A DNA stretch of 64,000 nt from Streptomyces sp. NRRL F-5630. Its GTDB lineage: Bacteria > Actinomycetota > Actinomycetes > Streptomycetales > Streptomycetaceae. The notes under the pieces are model-generated. The model had not been told where the DNA came from. It worked only from the letters and a program-made list of their open reading frames with translations, and ran no database searches. The stretch covers positions 1 to 64,000 of the forward strand of contig NZ_JOGO01000017.1 of the NCBI RefSeq assembly GCF_000719475.1, read 5' to 3'. A program made the position numbers and the translations under genes. Positions 46,598 through 55,150 of the stretch are shown one piece after another. Each line of letters starts with the position of its first letter. The first letter of the stretch is position 1.

Positions 46598-48024
46598 GGA
46601 AGTCCACGGTGGCAGCCCTGGCCGCGGGCAGCGCGCTGCTGCTCTCCACCCCCGCCTGGCTGCCCGGCCGGGTCGTCACCCTGCGGATGAAGCTCTTCGC
46701 CCGCGTCAACGGCGAGGAGGGCCTTGCCTTCCCGCAGGAGGAGTACGGGGGCGCCGCACGCTTCGAGGAGATCTACGGCCAGCCCGCGGCGAACGGCCGC
46801 AGCAAGGGCGCGGCGCTGTCCGACCTGTTCTGGTACTGGCTCGCGCCCGGTGCCGACGTCCACCAGGAACACCTGGAGCCAGGCCCCCGCTACGACGAGG
46901 TGTCACGACGCACCCTCGCCTTCCTCTCCGGTACCTCGGCCGAGCTGTACGAAGCGGCCGCGCGCAGCACCCGGCGCGTCCTGGACACCCTGCCCGGCGA
47001 CGGGGTGCGGGCGGTGCGGCTGCGCGACCTGATGATGCCGGTGTGGGCGGAGTTCTTCTACACGCTGGTGTTCCGGGAGGAGTGCCCGCCCGAGGCGCGG
47101 AAGCTGATCGTCGACAACGCCGAGGACGTGGTCAACGCCCTCAAGTGCACCAGGCCGCGGCACATGCGCCGACGCGAGCGGCTCACCCGCTACCTGCTGC
47201 GCAGGCTGGCCGCCGGGGACGTGCCGCACGAGCTCCCGGCCGGGCTGACCCGCCGCCAGCACGCGTACTACCTGCAAGGCACCTTCTTCAACACCGCCGT
47301 CGTCCAGATGTCGGAGGCGATGGCGCACCTGCTGCTGGTCCTCGCCCAGCACCCGGACGTGCAGGAACGGGTGGCGACGGACGACGACCGCTATCTGTCG
47401 CACGTCATGAACGAGACGTTCCGGCTCTTCCCGCTGTTCGGCGTCGCCCACCGCGTCACCACCGCGGACATCGAGCTGGAGGGCATGCCCCGCATCCCCA
47501 CGGGCTCCGTGCTGACCTTCAGCTACCCCGAGTACCACGCCACCGGCTACCCCGACCCCGAGCGCTTCGACCCCGGCCGCTGGGAGACGCTCTCCGCCAA
47601 GGAGGCCCATCACATCCCGTTCGGTATCGCGGCCAACCGGCCCTGTCCGGCCTGGCGTCTCTCGCCGATCGCCATGCGCGCCGCCACCCGCGAGATCCTG
47701 GCCCGCTTCGCCCTCGACTCGCCCGTCAGCCACACCCGTTCCATCCCGCACCGCGCCCCGTGCCTGCTCCTCCCCCGGGACCGGCCCACCGGTACGCCCG
47801 CGCACCGCGCCCTGCGCACCGCGCTGGCCGTGCGGGACCGGGCCGAGGACGTCGGCCGCAGCGTGGCCCAGCTCGTCCTCGGCACGTACATGGTCCTCGA
47901 CGCCCGCCGCACCAGGCCCGCCACACGTTTCTTCGCCGAGCACGACACCGAGGGCCGCCCGTCGCAGGCGGCACACACCGCTCCGGGCACCGCCGACGCC
48001 TGCCCGTTCACGGGCCGGACCTGA
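46591..48024 (+). CDS. Cytochrome P450 with N-terminal hydrophobic anchor
   Basis: Haem monooxygenase-type protein of 477 aa. The ExxR motif is NETFR (Glu275, Arg278), the PERF-like segment is DPERFDPGRW, and the haem loop is IPFGIAANRPCPAW with Cys352 as ligand. The haem loop lacks the glycine usual two residues after the cysteine (CxG is CPA here). An N-terminal hydrophobic stretch of about 20 residues could anchor it to the membrane, uncommon for bacterial P450s, and a C-terminal extension of about 80 residues ends in DACPFTG. The ATG overlaps the upstream gene's stop. Electron donors are not encoded nearby. Function in the pathway is unknown. Confidence 0.85.
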   Translation: MLRKSTVAALAAGSALLLSTPAWLPGRVVTLRMKLFARVNGEEGLAFPQEEYGGAARFEEIYGQPAANGRSKGAALSDLFWYWLAPGADVHQEHLEPGPRYDEVSRRTLAFLSGTSAELYEAAARSTRRVLDTLPGDGVRAVRLRDLMMPVWAEFFYTLVFREECPPEARKLIVDNAEDVVNALKCTRPRHMRRRERLTRYLLRRLAAGDVPHELPAGLTRRQHAYYLQGTFFNTAVVQMSEAMAHLLLVLAQHPDVQERVATDDDRYLSHVMNETFRLFPLFGVAHRVTTADIELEGMPRIPTGSVLTFSYPEYHATGYPDPERFDPGRWETLSAKEAHHIPFGIAANRPCPAWRLSPIAMRAATREILARFALDSPVSHTRSIPHRAPCLLLPRDRPTGTPAHRALRTALAVRDRAEDVGRSVAQLVLGTYMVLDARRTRPATRFFAEHDTEGRPSQAAHTAPGTADACPFTGRT

Positions 48025-48038
48025 CCGAGGAGTCACCG

Positions 48039-49331
48039 TTGTCGACCACCGAGCTGGGTCCGGCGTTCTTCCTCGCCGTGGCCGTCATCCTCGTCACCTG
48101 CCGCCTCGTCGGCCGGCTGCTGCGCTTCCTGGGACAACCGCCCGTGGTGGGCGAGATGGTCGCCGGTGTGGCCCTCGGCCCCTCCGTGCTCGGCCTCGTC
48201 TCGCCCGGTGCCGAGGAGGCCCTCTTCCCCCAGGAGCTGCGGCCGATCCTCTACGTCGCCGGGCAGATCGGCCTCGTGGCCTTCATGTTCCTGGCGGGCT
48301 ACGAGTTCCGCACCGACAAGCTGGCGTCGGTGGGCCGCACGGCGATATCGGTGTCCGCGGCGGGCATCACCATGCCCCTGGTCCTCGGCTTCGGCCTCGC
48401 CACCGTCGCGCACCACTGGGTCGACATCTACCCGGACGGCGTCTCGCCCCTGGTCGGGGCGCTGTTCATCGGGGTCACCCTGGCCATCACCGCTTTCCCG
48501 ATGCTGGCCCGCATCATCAACGAGCGCGGCCTCACCCACACCCGTTTCGGCTCCGTCTCGCTGGCCGCCGGTGCGCTGGACGACGCCGTGGCGTGGATTC
48601 TCCTCGCGGCGGTGCTGAGCCTGGCGGGCGGCGGGGCGGGCACCTTCCTCCTGGCAGCGGCCGGCACGGCCGGTCTCGGGGTGCTGCTCGCCGTGTTCGT
48701 GCGCCTGCGGACCAAGGCGCTCGACTGGGCACGGCGGCTGACCGAGGAACACACGTTCCTGGTCGTCGTCCTCCTCCTGTTCCTCGCCGCCTGGTACACC
48801 GACCGCATCGGCCTGTACGCGGTGTTCGGCGCGTTCAGCCTCGGGGTCGTCTTTCCCCGTGACCCGGTGGTGACCCGCGCGGTGCAGGCCATCGAGCCGG
48901 TCAGCCGCATCGTGTTCCTGCCGCTGTTCTTCACCTACTCCGGCCTGAACACCGACTTCACGTTGCTGTCCGGCGGCAGGATGCTGCTCTTCACGGGGGC
49001 CTGTGTCCTGGTCGCCGTCGTCAGCAAGTTCGGCGCCTGCTGGGCCACCGCGCGACTGCTCGGCGAGCGGCAGGAGGTAGCCGTCCGGGTCGGCACCCTC
49101 ATGAACGCCCGCGGCCTGATGCAGCTCATCGCCATCAACGTCGGCCTGGCCGCGGGCATCACCTCTCCGGCGCTCTTCGGCGTGCTCGTGATCGTCGCCC
49201 TGGTGACGACGGTGATGACGTCGCCGCTGCTGTCCCTCTGGGACCGGCTCGACCGCGGCAGGAACCAGAAGCGGACCCCAGCGGCCGACCCCGCCGGGCT
49301 GGACGGCGCACCGCGCCCGGCGGCGAAGTGA
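48039..49331 (+). CDS. Cation/proton antiporter (CPA2 type)
   Basis: Membrane antiporter of 430 aa with about 12 hydrophobic spans. Typical CPA2 segments include FLGQPPVVGEMVAGVALGPS, LYVAGQIGLVAFMFLAGYEF, SLAAGALDDAVAWILLA (the paired acidic ion-binding site) and LMNARGLMQLIAINVGL near the end. No C-terminal TrkA-N domain is attached. The TTG start has GAGGAG at proper spacing, 14 nt after the P450 stop. As the last gene of the operon it could give export or self-protection, as antiporters do in polyether clusters; that parallel is only suggestive. Confidence 0.85.
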   Translation: MSTTELGPAFFLAVAVILVTCRLVGRLLRFLGQPPVVGEMVAGVALGPSVLGLVSPGAEEALFPQELRPILYVAGQIGLVAFMFLAGYEFRTDKLASVGRTAISVSAAGITMPLVLGFGLATVAHHWVDIYPDGVSPLVGALFIGVTLAITAFPMLARIINERGLTHTRFGSVSLAAGALDDAVAWILLAAVLSLAGGGAGTFLLAAAGTAGLGVLLAVFVRLRTKALDWARRLTEEHTFLVVVLLLFLAAWYTDRIGLYAVFGAFSLGVVFPRDPVVTRAVQAIEPVSRIVFLPLFFTYSGLNTDFTLLSGGRMLLFTGACVLVAVVSKFGACWATARLLGERQEVAVRVGTLMNARGLMQLIAINVGLAAGITSPALFGVLVIVALVTTVMTSPLLSLWDRLDRGRNQKRTPAADPAGLDGAPRPAAK

Positions 49332-49360
49332 GGGGGCGCGGGCTTCGGTCGTGCCCCCTC
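49330..49360. terminator. Bidirectional hairpin terminator
   Basis: Arms GAGGGGGC/GCCCCCTC with a 15-base loop, directly at the antiporter stop and before the convergent TetR gene. Marks the right end of the bldA-marked cluster. Confidence 0.6.
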
Positions 49361-49373
49361 CGCGTCTGAGCCC

Positions 49374-50021
49374 TCAGGACCGCCGCGCGTCGTCGGCGCC
49401 GCGGCCGTAGCGGGCGAGCATGGTCGTGACCGCCTCGTCGACGGCACGGGCGATGTCGGCAGGTGCGGGGCCCCAGTCGGCGAGCAGCATCCGCGGCCAG
49501 AGGACGTAGTTGGCGATCATGCCGAGGAACTGGTTGGTGGCGCTCTCCGCGTCCGGCACCACCGCGGTGCCCGACGCGTGCTGGGCCTCCAGGTAGTGCT
49601 GGACGGAGATGAAGTAGGGCAGCTTGCCCAGGTCGAACTGGGCCCGCCCCAGTTCCGGGAAACGCGGCAGTTCGGCGATGACGATGCGGAAGAGGGCCGC
49701 CATGGCGGGCCGGCCGATCAGGTCGGCGTACTGGCGGCCGATCGCCCTCAGCCCGGCGCCGAGGTCACCGGGTGGTGTCGCGGGCGCCGCCGCGTCCGGC
49801 CCACCCTCCCAGTACTCGGTGACGATGGCCTCGAAGAGCGCCGCCTTGGTGGGGAACTGCTTGAACAGCGTGGACTTCGAGACGCCCGCTTCCTGCGCGA
49901 TCCTGGCCAGCGACGTCCCGTCGTAACCCCGTTCCAGGAACAGCTTCGTGGCCGCCGCGGTGATCGCCTCGCGCTTGCGCTGAGCGAGTCGTTGGTGGTG
50001 CGCCGAGAGTCCTGCGGTCAT
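49374..50021 (-). CDS. TetR-family transcriptional regulator
   Basis: Regulator of 215 aa. DNA-binding helices occupy about residues 12-58 (REAITAAATKLFLERGYDG, TSLARIAQEAGVSKSTLFK, QFPTKAALFEAIV); a TetR_C_33-like ligand domain follows. ATG 50021 is used; a longer frame would include one of the operators. It is divergent from an SDR gene, with two 20-base palindromes in the 152-bp gap, so it probably represses itself and the SDR. Confidence 0.88.
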   Translation of the reverse strand: MTAGLSAHHQRLAQRKREAITAAATKLFLERGYDGTSLARIAQEAGVSKSTLFKQFPTKAALFEAIVTEYWEGGPDAAAPATPPGDLGAGLRAIGRQYADLIGRPAMAALFRIVIAELPRFPELGRAQFDLGKLPYFISVQHYLEAQHASGTAVVPDAESATNQFLGMIANYVLWPRMLLADWGPAPADIARAVDEAVTTMLARYGRGADDARRS

Positions 50022-50044
50022 GGGACCAGTATGTCTCACCCCGA

Positions 50045-50113
50045 GGCGAGTCACTTGACTCGCCATTGCCCAGGGTGTTTACGTGACCAGGGAGGCGAGT
50101 CACTCGACTCGCC
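50045..50113. promoter_or_regulatory. Two 20-bp palindromic TetR operators
   Basis: GGCGAGTCACTTGACTCGCC (50045-50064, perfect 9-2-9) and GGCGAGTCACTCGACTCGCC (50094-50113, one mismatch), centred 49 bp apart between the divergent TetR and SDR genes. Confidence 0.8.
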
Positions 50114-50173
50114 ATCGGTCGACGGGAGCACTTCCCCCTCGGCGTCGTCCCCTTCCCCCAGGGAGAAGCACTC

Positions 50174-50932
50174 ATGAAGTCAGGCAAGATCGCGTTGGTG
50201 ACCGGCGGCAACCGGGGCCTGGGCCGGGCCACGGCCCAGGCGCTGGGCCGCCACGGGCTGCGCGTCATCGTGACCTACCGCGGCGACGCGCGGGAGGCCG
50301 AGGAGACGGTCAGGACCATCCAGGAAACCGGTGGCACGGCTGCCGCGCTGCGGCTGGACATCAGCGACGTGGCCGCCTTCCCCGACTTCGTCTCCGACCT
50401 GACCGCACGGCTGGAGCGCTGGGGCGCGACCCGGCTGGACGTCCTGGTCAACAATGCCGGGGTCGGGCTGTTCGGACCGCTGGAAGCGGTCACGGTCGAG
50501 GACTTCGACGCGGTGATGGACACCAACGTGCGCGGCACGTTCTTCCTCATCCAGGCGCTCGCGCCCGTGCTGGCCGACGGAGGGCGGATCATCAACGTCT
50601 CCTCCTCCCTCAGCCGCCACACCAGTGCCGGCACCTCGGTCTACTCGGCCTCCAAGGCGGCGGTCGAGGTCCTCAGCCGGACCCTGGCCGTGGAACTGGG
50701 GGCGCGCGGAATCCGCGTGAACGCCCTCGCGCCGGGGCCGACCGCCACCGACTTCAACGGCGGTGCCATGCGGGACGACGCGCGGATGCGCGAGGGCCTG
50801 GGCGCGCAGACCGCCCTCGGCCGCGTCGGTGAACCGGAGGAGATCGGCGACGCGATCGCCGCGCTCGCCTCGGAGGACCTGCGCTGGGTCACCGCCCAGC
50901 GCCTCGAGGTCTCCGGCGGCGCCCTGCTGTAG
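50174..50932 (+). CDS. Classical short-chain dehydrogenase/reductase
   Basis: Intact SDR of 252 aa. Cofactor motif TGGNRGLG, structural NNAG in LDVLVNNAGVGLFG, catalytic Ser in INVSSSLSRH and YSASK (Tyr, Lys) are all present, and the C-terminus RLEVSGGALL is standard. NADPH preference is suggested by the basic residue in GGNRG and Arg after strand 2 (TYRGDAREAEE). It is probably induced when the divergent TetR protein releases the paired operators. The ATG is preceded by CAGGGAGAAG. The substrate is unknown. Confidence 0.9.
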   Translation: MKSGKIALVTGGNRGLGRATAQALGRHGLRVIVTYRGDAREAEETVRTIQETGGTAAALRLDISDVAAFPDFVSDLTARLERWGATRLDVLVNNAGVGLFGPLEAVTVEDFDAVMDTNVRGTFFLIQALAPVLADGGRIINVSSSLSRHTSAGTSVYSASKAAVEVLSRTLAVELGARGIRVNALAPGPTATDFNGGAMRDDARMREGLGAQTALGRVGEPEEIGDAIAALASEDLRWVTAQRLEVSGGALL

Positions 50933-51063
50933 AGCCACCGCCCGTACCTCCCTGGCGGAACGGGAAATGCGTCTGGTCCAGCGCGATCCGCAATCCGGTC
51001 CGGGGGCGAGGAGGAGGCCCGGCGTCCCGCTCGTCAGCCATGTCAGGCCTCGTCCACTCCCTC

Positions 51064-51084
51064 GTCCCCGCTTCCGGCGGGGAC
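51064..51084. terminator. Bidirectional hairpin terminator
   Basis: Perfect 8-5-8 hairpin GTCCCCGC-TTCCG-GCGGGGAC between the convergent SDR and acetyltransferase genes. Confidence 0.6.
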
Positions 51085-51130
51085 GGCTCCCCGCGAGGAC
51101 GGGTACGGGCGGCGGGGCGAGGGCGCGGGG

Positions 51131-51784
51131 TCAGCGCCGGCCGATCCGCGCGGCGGCCTCCTCCAGGTCGGCGACGGTCCCCGACATGATCGTCCGTACG
51201 TGGTCGGTGATGTCCCGCACGGGCCAGTCCCACCACGACACGGCGAGGAGCCTGGCGATGTCCGCGGCGTCGTAGCGGGTGCGGATGAGCCGGGCGGGGT
51301 TGCCGCCGACGATGCCGTAGTCGGGGACGTCGGCGGTGACCACGGCGCCGGCGGCGATGATCGCCCCGTGGCCGATCCGTACACCGGGCATGACGGTGGC
51401 GCCGTGCCCGAACCACACGTCGTTGCCGACGACCGTGTCCCCGCGCCCGGGCAGGTCGGTGATCAGGTCGAAGTGCTCCGCCCAGGAACCTCCCATGGTG
51501 GGGAACGGGAAGGTGGAAGGCCCGTCCATGCGGTGGTTGGCGCCGTTCATGATGAACCGGGTGCCCGTCCCCAGCGCGCAGTACTTGCCGATGACAAGCC
51601 GCTCGGGACCGTAGTGGTAAAGGACGTTGCGCGTCTCGAACGCGGTCGGGTCGTCCGGATCGTCGTAGTAGGAGAAGTCGCCGACCTCGATCAGCGGAGA
51701 CTTCACCAGCGGCTTGAGGAGGACCACACGGGGGTGCTCGGGCATCGGGTGGAGCACGGTGGGGTCGGCGGGAACGGGCGGCAC
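51131..51784 (-). CDS. Vat-like xenobiotic O-acetyltransferase (hexapeptide repeat)
   Basis: Left-handed beta-helix acetyltransferase of 217 aa. It follows streptogramin A acetyltransferase Vat(D) closely in order of motifs: [15 protein letters not shown] start, [24 protein letters not shown] with the catalytic His84, [51 protein letters not shown] and WWDWP. Enzymes of this group transfer acetyl from acetyl-CoA to a hydroxyl of an antibiotic in the cytoplasm. The start is GTG (51784) with GGAAAGGAA some distance upstream; ATG at codon 14 is an alternative. It stands alone on this strand. The actual substrate may be a streptogramin or another compound. Confidence 0.85.
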   Translation of the reverse strand: MPPVPADPTVLHPMPEHPRVVLLKPLVKSPLIEVGDFSYYDDPDDPTAFETRNVLYHYGPERLVIGKYCALGTGTRFIMNGANHRMDGPSTFPFPTMGGSWAEHFDLITDLPGRGDTVVGNDVWFGHGATVMPGVRIGHGAIIAAGAVVTADVPDYGIVGGNPARLIRTRYDAADIARLLAVSWWDWPVRDITDHVRTIMSGTVADLEEAAARIGRR

Positions 51785-52044
51785 GGGGAAGGCGGTTCCT
51801 TTCCGGACGATCGATTCCGAAGGTCGGTGGTCACAGCGATTTCGGAGCGGAGGATGGCGCGGTCACTTGGACCGTGTCCCGCGTGATGAGACGGACGAGT
51901 CGTTTGTAGCAGCACGATGCCGAGACGCACACGGGAAATACCGGTGGGGGCCGGAGGGGACAAGGCCGCACGGGCCCCGTTCTTCCGTCGTCACGCAGGA
52001 GGAACCCGCGCGGCTCTTTCCGCGTGACGGGCCACTCGGGCGCG

Positions 52045-52824
52045 CTATCGCTGGTGGGGGCCCGAGAGTGCCGCCGCGGTGGCGCGGGCGAAGCCTTCCG
52101 CGTTGTCCAGCATGATGTTGTGCCCGCAGTCCGGGACGGAGACGACGGTCACCCCGGCATCGGTGAGCGCGTCGGTTCCGGGGAGCGGGCCGTCGGCGCT
52201 GGGGAGCAGATAGGTGCGCGGGATCTCCAGGTCCAGCAAAAGCTCACGCATGGTGGGGACGGTGCCGCGGGTGAGGTGGACCGCGCTGCGATGCAGGGCC
52301 TCGCGGCCTGCCAGGCGCATCGTGGACCACCAGTGGGGACCGGCCCGGTCACGGATCTCTTCCCAGCCGCCCGCCAGGAACTCCTCCTCGGAGTAGGCGG
52401 CGATGCCGCTGCTGCCCGCGGCCCCCGGTGCGGGCGGGATCGGGTCGAGGTTGGCGTCGACCAAGACCAGGCGGGAGACCAGAGAGGGGTGCCGGGAGGC
52501 AAGGACGATGGCGACCGAGCCACCCATGCTGTGCGCGATCAGCTCGGCGCCCGTGACACCCGCGCTGTCCAAGGCCGCGGCAAGGGCATCGGCGTGGGAT
52601 TCCAGGGTGTAGTCGAAGTCCGTCGGCCGGTCGCTGATGCCGTGCCCGAGCAAGTCGATCAACAGCGAACGACGTCCGGCGAGCAGGGGGTGAACCGCCA
52701 CCTCCGCGAAGTAGGCCGGCGACGTCGCGCCCAGACCGTGGACGTAGACGCGGGACGGTTCCTGTCCCGGCAGCTCGACCCAGCGGATCCGGTCGCCCTC
52801 GGGCGTCACGCCGGCACTGCGCAC
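52045..52824 (-). CDS. Alpha/beta-fold hydrolase
   Basis: Hydrolase of 259 aa. The oxyanion HGLGA, nucleophile elbow AHSMGGSVA (catalytic Ser), and DCGHNIMLDN with the catalytic His are present; the acid is probably in the LLPSADGPLPGT region. The GTG at 52824 follows AGGAG at 6-nt spacing. There is a 260-base gap to the acetyltransferase gene downstream, so the two are not clearly one operon. No signal peptide, so it acts in the cytoplasm. Substrate cannot be told from the sequence. Confidence 0.85.
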   Translation of the reverse strand: MRSAGVTPEGDRIRWVELPGQEPSRVYVHGLGATSPAYFAEVAVHPLLAGRRSLLIDLLGHGISDRPTDFDYTLESHADALAAALDSAGVTGAELIAHSMGGSVAIVLASRHPSLVSRLVLVDANLDPIPPAPGAAGSSGIAAYSEEEFLAGGWEEIRDRAGPHWWSTMRLAGREALHRSAVHLTRGTVPTMRELLLDLEIPRTYLLPSADGPLPGTDALTDAGVTVVSVPDCGHNIMLDNAEGFARATAAALSGPHQR

Positions 52825-53330
52825 AGCCTGCTCCTCTCCATTCCGGATCGACGGAGAGACGAGAGTAGCCACCGGGCCTCTGCGCCTCATCACTGCCCCC
52901 AGCAGGGGACGCGGCGTGGGCACCGGGATCTCGGGCCCCGGTCAGGACACCCCGCCCGATGTCGACGGCCCCGATACTGACTGACGCCGCGCGGGTACGA
53001 GGGGCACCCCGCCCGCGGCACCTCCGAGGAATTGACCATCGGCGGCGCCCTGGCCACGGCTGCTACGAGCGCTGCCCCGGCGCCGGTTTCGGCGGCAGAC
53101 CGGCTACCACCGCATGGGCCTCGATGGGCAACGCGCGGGTCGCAGCCTTGGTGGTCGGCGAGCCGCCGACGCGGGTGGAGATTCCCATTCGTGGCCCGGT
53201 GCGGGTCGAGCGACGCGGACCCCGATGTGCTTGCCCCAGCGTCAATTCCGCATACGCGGCACGTCGTACGCCTTGTCCGTGTACGGGCGCCGACCGGGGC
53301 ATCGACCAACTCGCGACCGTCGCCTTTCCC
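52825..53330. other. Intergenic region before the GH43 gene
   Basis: About 500 bases. Frames in this stretch are not family-like. It carries the promoter of the leftward hydrolase gene near 52830-52870 and leads into the GH43 promoter. No repeats or RNA signals were recognised. Confidence 0.4.
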
Positions 53331-53373
53331 TTGACAGGGTTACCCGCCGACGCGACCGTTGAAAGCGCTCTCA
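53331..53373 (+). promoter_or_regulatory. Promoter with LacI-type operator for the GH43 gene
   Basis: TTGACA at 53331-53336 is a good -35; the -10 is poorly defined. At 53360-53373 TGAAAGCGCTCTCA is a near-perfect palindrome around AGCGCT, the form used by LacI-family sugar regulators. It lies 27 bp before the ATG, so binding would block transcription. Confidence 0.6.
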
Positions 53374-53400
53374 CTTACGTCATGTACACGAGGAGAATCG

Positions 53401-54552
53401 ATGCGCTCTTCCCGTTGGCTCGCCGGAGCCGTTCCGCTGGGGCTTGTCGGCCTCCTGACACTGGGGCAGGCCGCCGTTGCCGTCCCACCGGACGAGCGGC
53501 CCACCGATCGGCGCACCCAGGAGACGGGCAGAGGCGCGGCGGAGCCGGCGGCGACCGTGGCGGATGAGTCCTCGACGCTGGGCGGCTCCCTGGTGGGCGG
53601 GGCGGACCCGTCCGTGATCAAGGTGGGCGACCAGTACGTCTCGGCCAAAGCCGTGGATGGCGGTATCGCGGTGCGCACGGCCGCCACCCCGGAGGCCGTG
53701 GCCACCGCGCCCAAGCACCAGGTGTGGCGGGACACCGCCGGTCTGGGCGAGGTCTGGGCGCCGGAGATCGTGCACCACGACGGCCAGTACCGGATCTACT
53801 TCGCCGCAGGCAAGAGCGCGGCCCACCGGATGTACCACATCGGCTCGGCCTCCGCCACGTCCGGTTACTCCGCGGCCGTCAAGGTGTCCCTGCCTGGCGA
53901 CAAGTGGGCCATCGACGGGGCCCCCTTCACCTACAAGGGACAGCGCTGGTTCGTGTGGTCGGGCTGGTCCGGCGACACCAACGTCGAGCAGAACCTCTAC
54001 ATCGCCCGGATGAGCAGCCCCACCGCCGCCACCGGCGGCCGGTACGTCATCTCGCAGCCGCGCGAGTCCTGGGAACGGGTGGTGGGCAACCCGTACATCA
54101 ACGAGGCTCCCCAGCCTGTCGTCGACCCCTCCGGACAGCTCCACGTCGTCTACTCCGCGAACGGTAGCTGGAGCGACAAGTACTGCATCGCCGACCTGCG
54201 ACTGCGGGCGGGCGGCGACCCCACGTACGTCTGGGACTGGTACAAGAGCAACGGCTGCCTCTTCGGCTCCAACGCGCCGTCCATGATGTCCGGCTGGACT
54301 CCGACCGTGAACGTCAACGGACCCGGCCATCACACGTTCATCCTGCCCGAGGGCGACGTCAACTCCGCTCCGCCCTCCGGAAACCGCTTCCCCATCCTCT
54401 ACCACGCGGTCGCCAAGGGCACTCCGTACTCGTGGTCCAACCGCTCCTGGTACTCCGGTACGGCGGTCTGGTGGAGCAACACCACTTACCGGCGCGCCAA
54501 CGTGCCCGGCAACACGACCGATACGGGCTACAGCCTGAAGTTCTTCGAGTAG
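53401..54552 (+). CDS. Secreted GH43-family glycosidase (arabinofuranosidase-like)
   Basis: Secreted enzyme of 383 aa. A Sec signal peptide (MRSSRWLAGAVPLGLVGLL, cleavage near AVA) is followed by a five-bladed propeller of GH43 type. Visible parts are GGADPSVIKVGDQYVSAKA (catalytic base Asp in ADPS), GLGEVWAPEIVHHDGQYRIY, WAIDGAPFTYKGQRWFVWSG (pKa-modulating Asp) and YINEAPQPV (general acid Glu). This set resembles the exo-arabinofuranosidase branch. Streptomyces relatives often carry a CBM42; this one ends with the catalytic domain. The upstream LacI-type operator suggests sugar induction. Its regulator is not in the window. Confidence 0.8.
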   Translation: MRSSRWLAGAVPLGLVGLLTLGQAAVAVPPDERPTDRRTQETGRGAAEPAATVADESSTLGGSLVGGADPSVIKVGDQYVSAKAVDGGIAVRTAATPEAVATAPKHQVWRDTAGLGEVWAPEIVHHDGQYRIYFAAGKSAAHRMYHIGSASATSGYSAAVKVSLPGDKWAIDGAPFTYKGQRWFVWSGWSGDTNVEQNLYIARMSSPTAATGGRYVISQPRESWERVVGNPYINEAPQPVVDPSGQLHVVYSANGSWSDKYCIADLRLRAGGDPTYVWDWYKSNGCLFGSNAPSMMSGWTPTVNVNGPGHHTFILPEGDVNSAPPSGNRFPILYHAVAKGTPYSWSNRSWYSGTAVWWSNTTYRRANVPGNTTDTGYSLKFFE

Positions 54553-54579
54553 GCGGAAGGAAACGCGGTGCTGGTGGAA

Positions 54580-54638
54580 GCGGTCCCCGGCCTTCCCGGT
54601 GCGACACGGCTCGTCGACACCGGTGGTTCCGGGACCGC
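54580..54638 (+). terminator. Extended hairpin downstream of the GH43 gene
   Basis: Nested inverted repeats GCGGTCCC/GGGACCGC and CCGGTG/CACCGG starting 28 nt after the GH43 stop. Confidence 0.4.
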
Positions 54639-55150
54639 CCCGCCGGCGCGTGAGCGCGGGTGCGGACCAGAGCCCCGTCCCCGAGGAGCACGGCGTCCTC
54701 GCGACACCGCTTCCCGGACCGGAACGCCAGAAGAGGCCCGGCCTGCCTGACGACGCGACCGGCTGCGGACTTCGGGACACCGGAGGGCGGGGCGAGCCGG
54801 ACGCGGAGCCCCGGCAGGCGGCAAGGGCCGACGAGGCTATAAACGACCGGTACTTCCGCGATGCGGAGCGCCCGCTCGGAGGCGTCCGGCCGTGCCCGTC
54901 GCGCACGGCGGCTCCGGGCAGCCCTGCGGCCCGGGGTCTCCCCAGGCCCCGGGCCGCGCCCTGTTCCGTAGCCCCGTGTACCCCGGGGGGCGTCCCGTAG
55001 GCGTGTGGTTTCCGCAAGGGCTTCTGGCGGGGTTTCGCAGGGGTGGGAGGTTGTGCGTACGGTGGTGGGGTCGTCGTGCCTCCCCAAGGGGCGGCGTGAC
55101 GGCGACAGGCCGGGAGGAGGTGAGGGGCCCGCTGAGCGAGCCCCGCCCGC
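54639..55150. other. Intergenic region before the SpoIIE phosphatase gene
   Basis: About 500 bases without a supported gene. A strong hairpin GCGGCCCGGGG/CCCCGGGCCGC (54926-54957, 10-base loop) may stop read-through toward the phosphatase gene. A purine-rich GGCCGGGAGGAGGTGAGG stretch at 55110-55127 lies before the chosen start. Confidence 0.45.

Noticed and set aside
51800..51930. TetR-like operator upstream of the acetyltransferase gene
   Set aside because: The apparent ACGGACGAGTCGT symmetry does not hold base by base.
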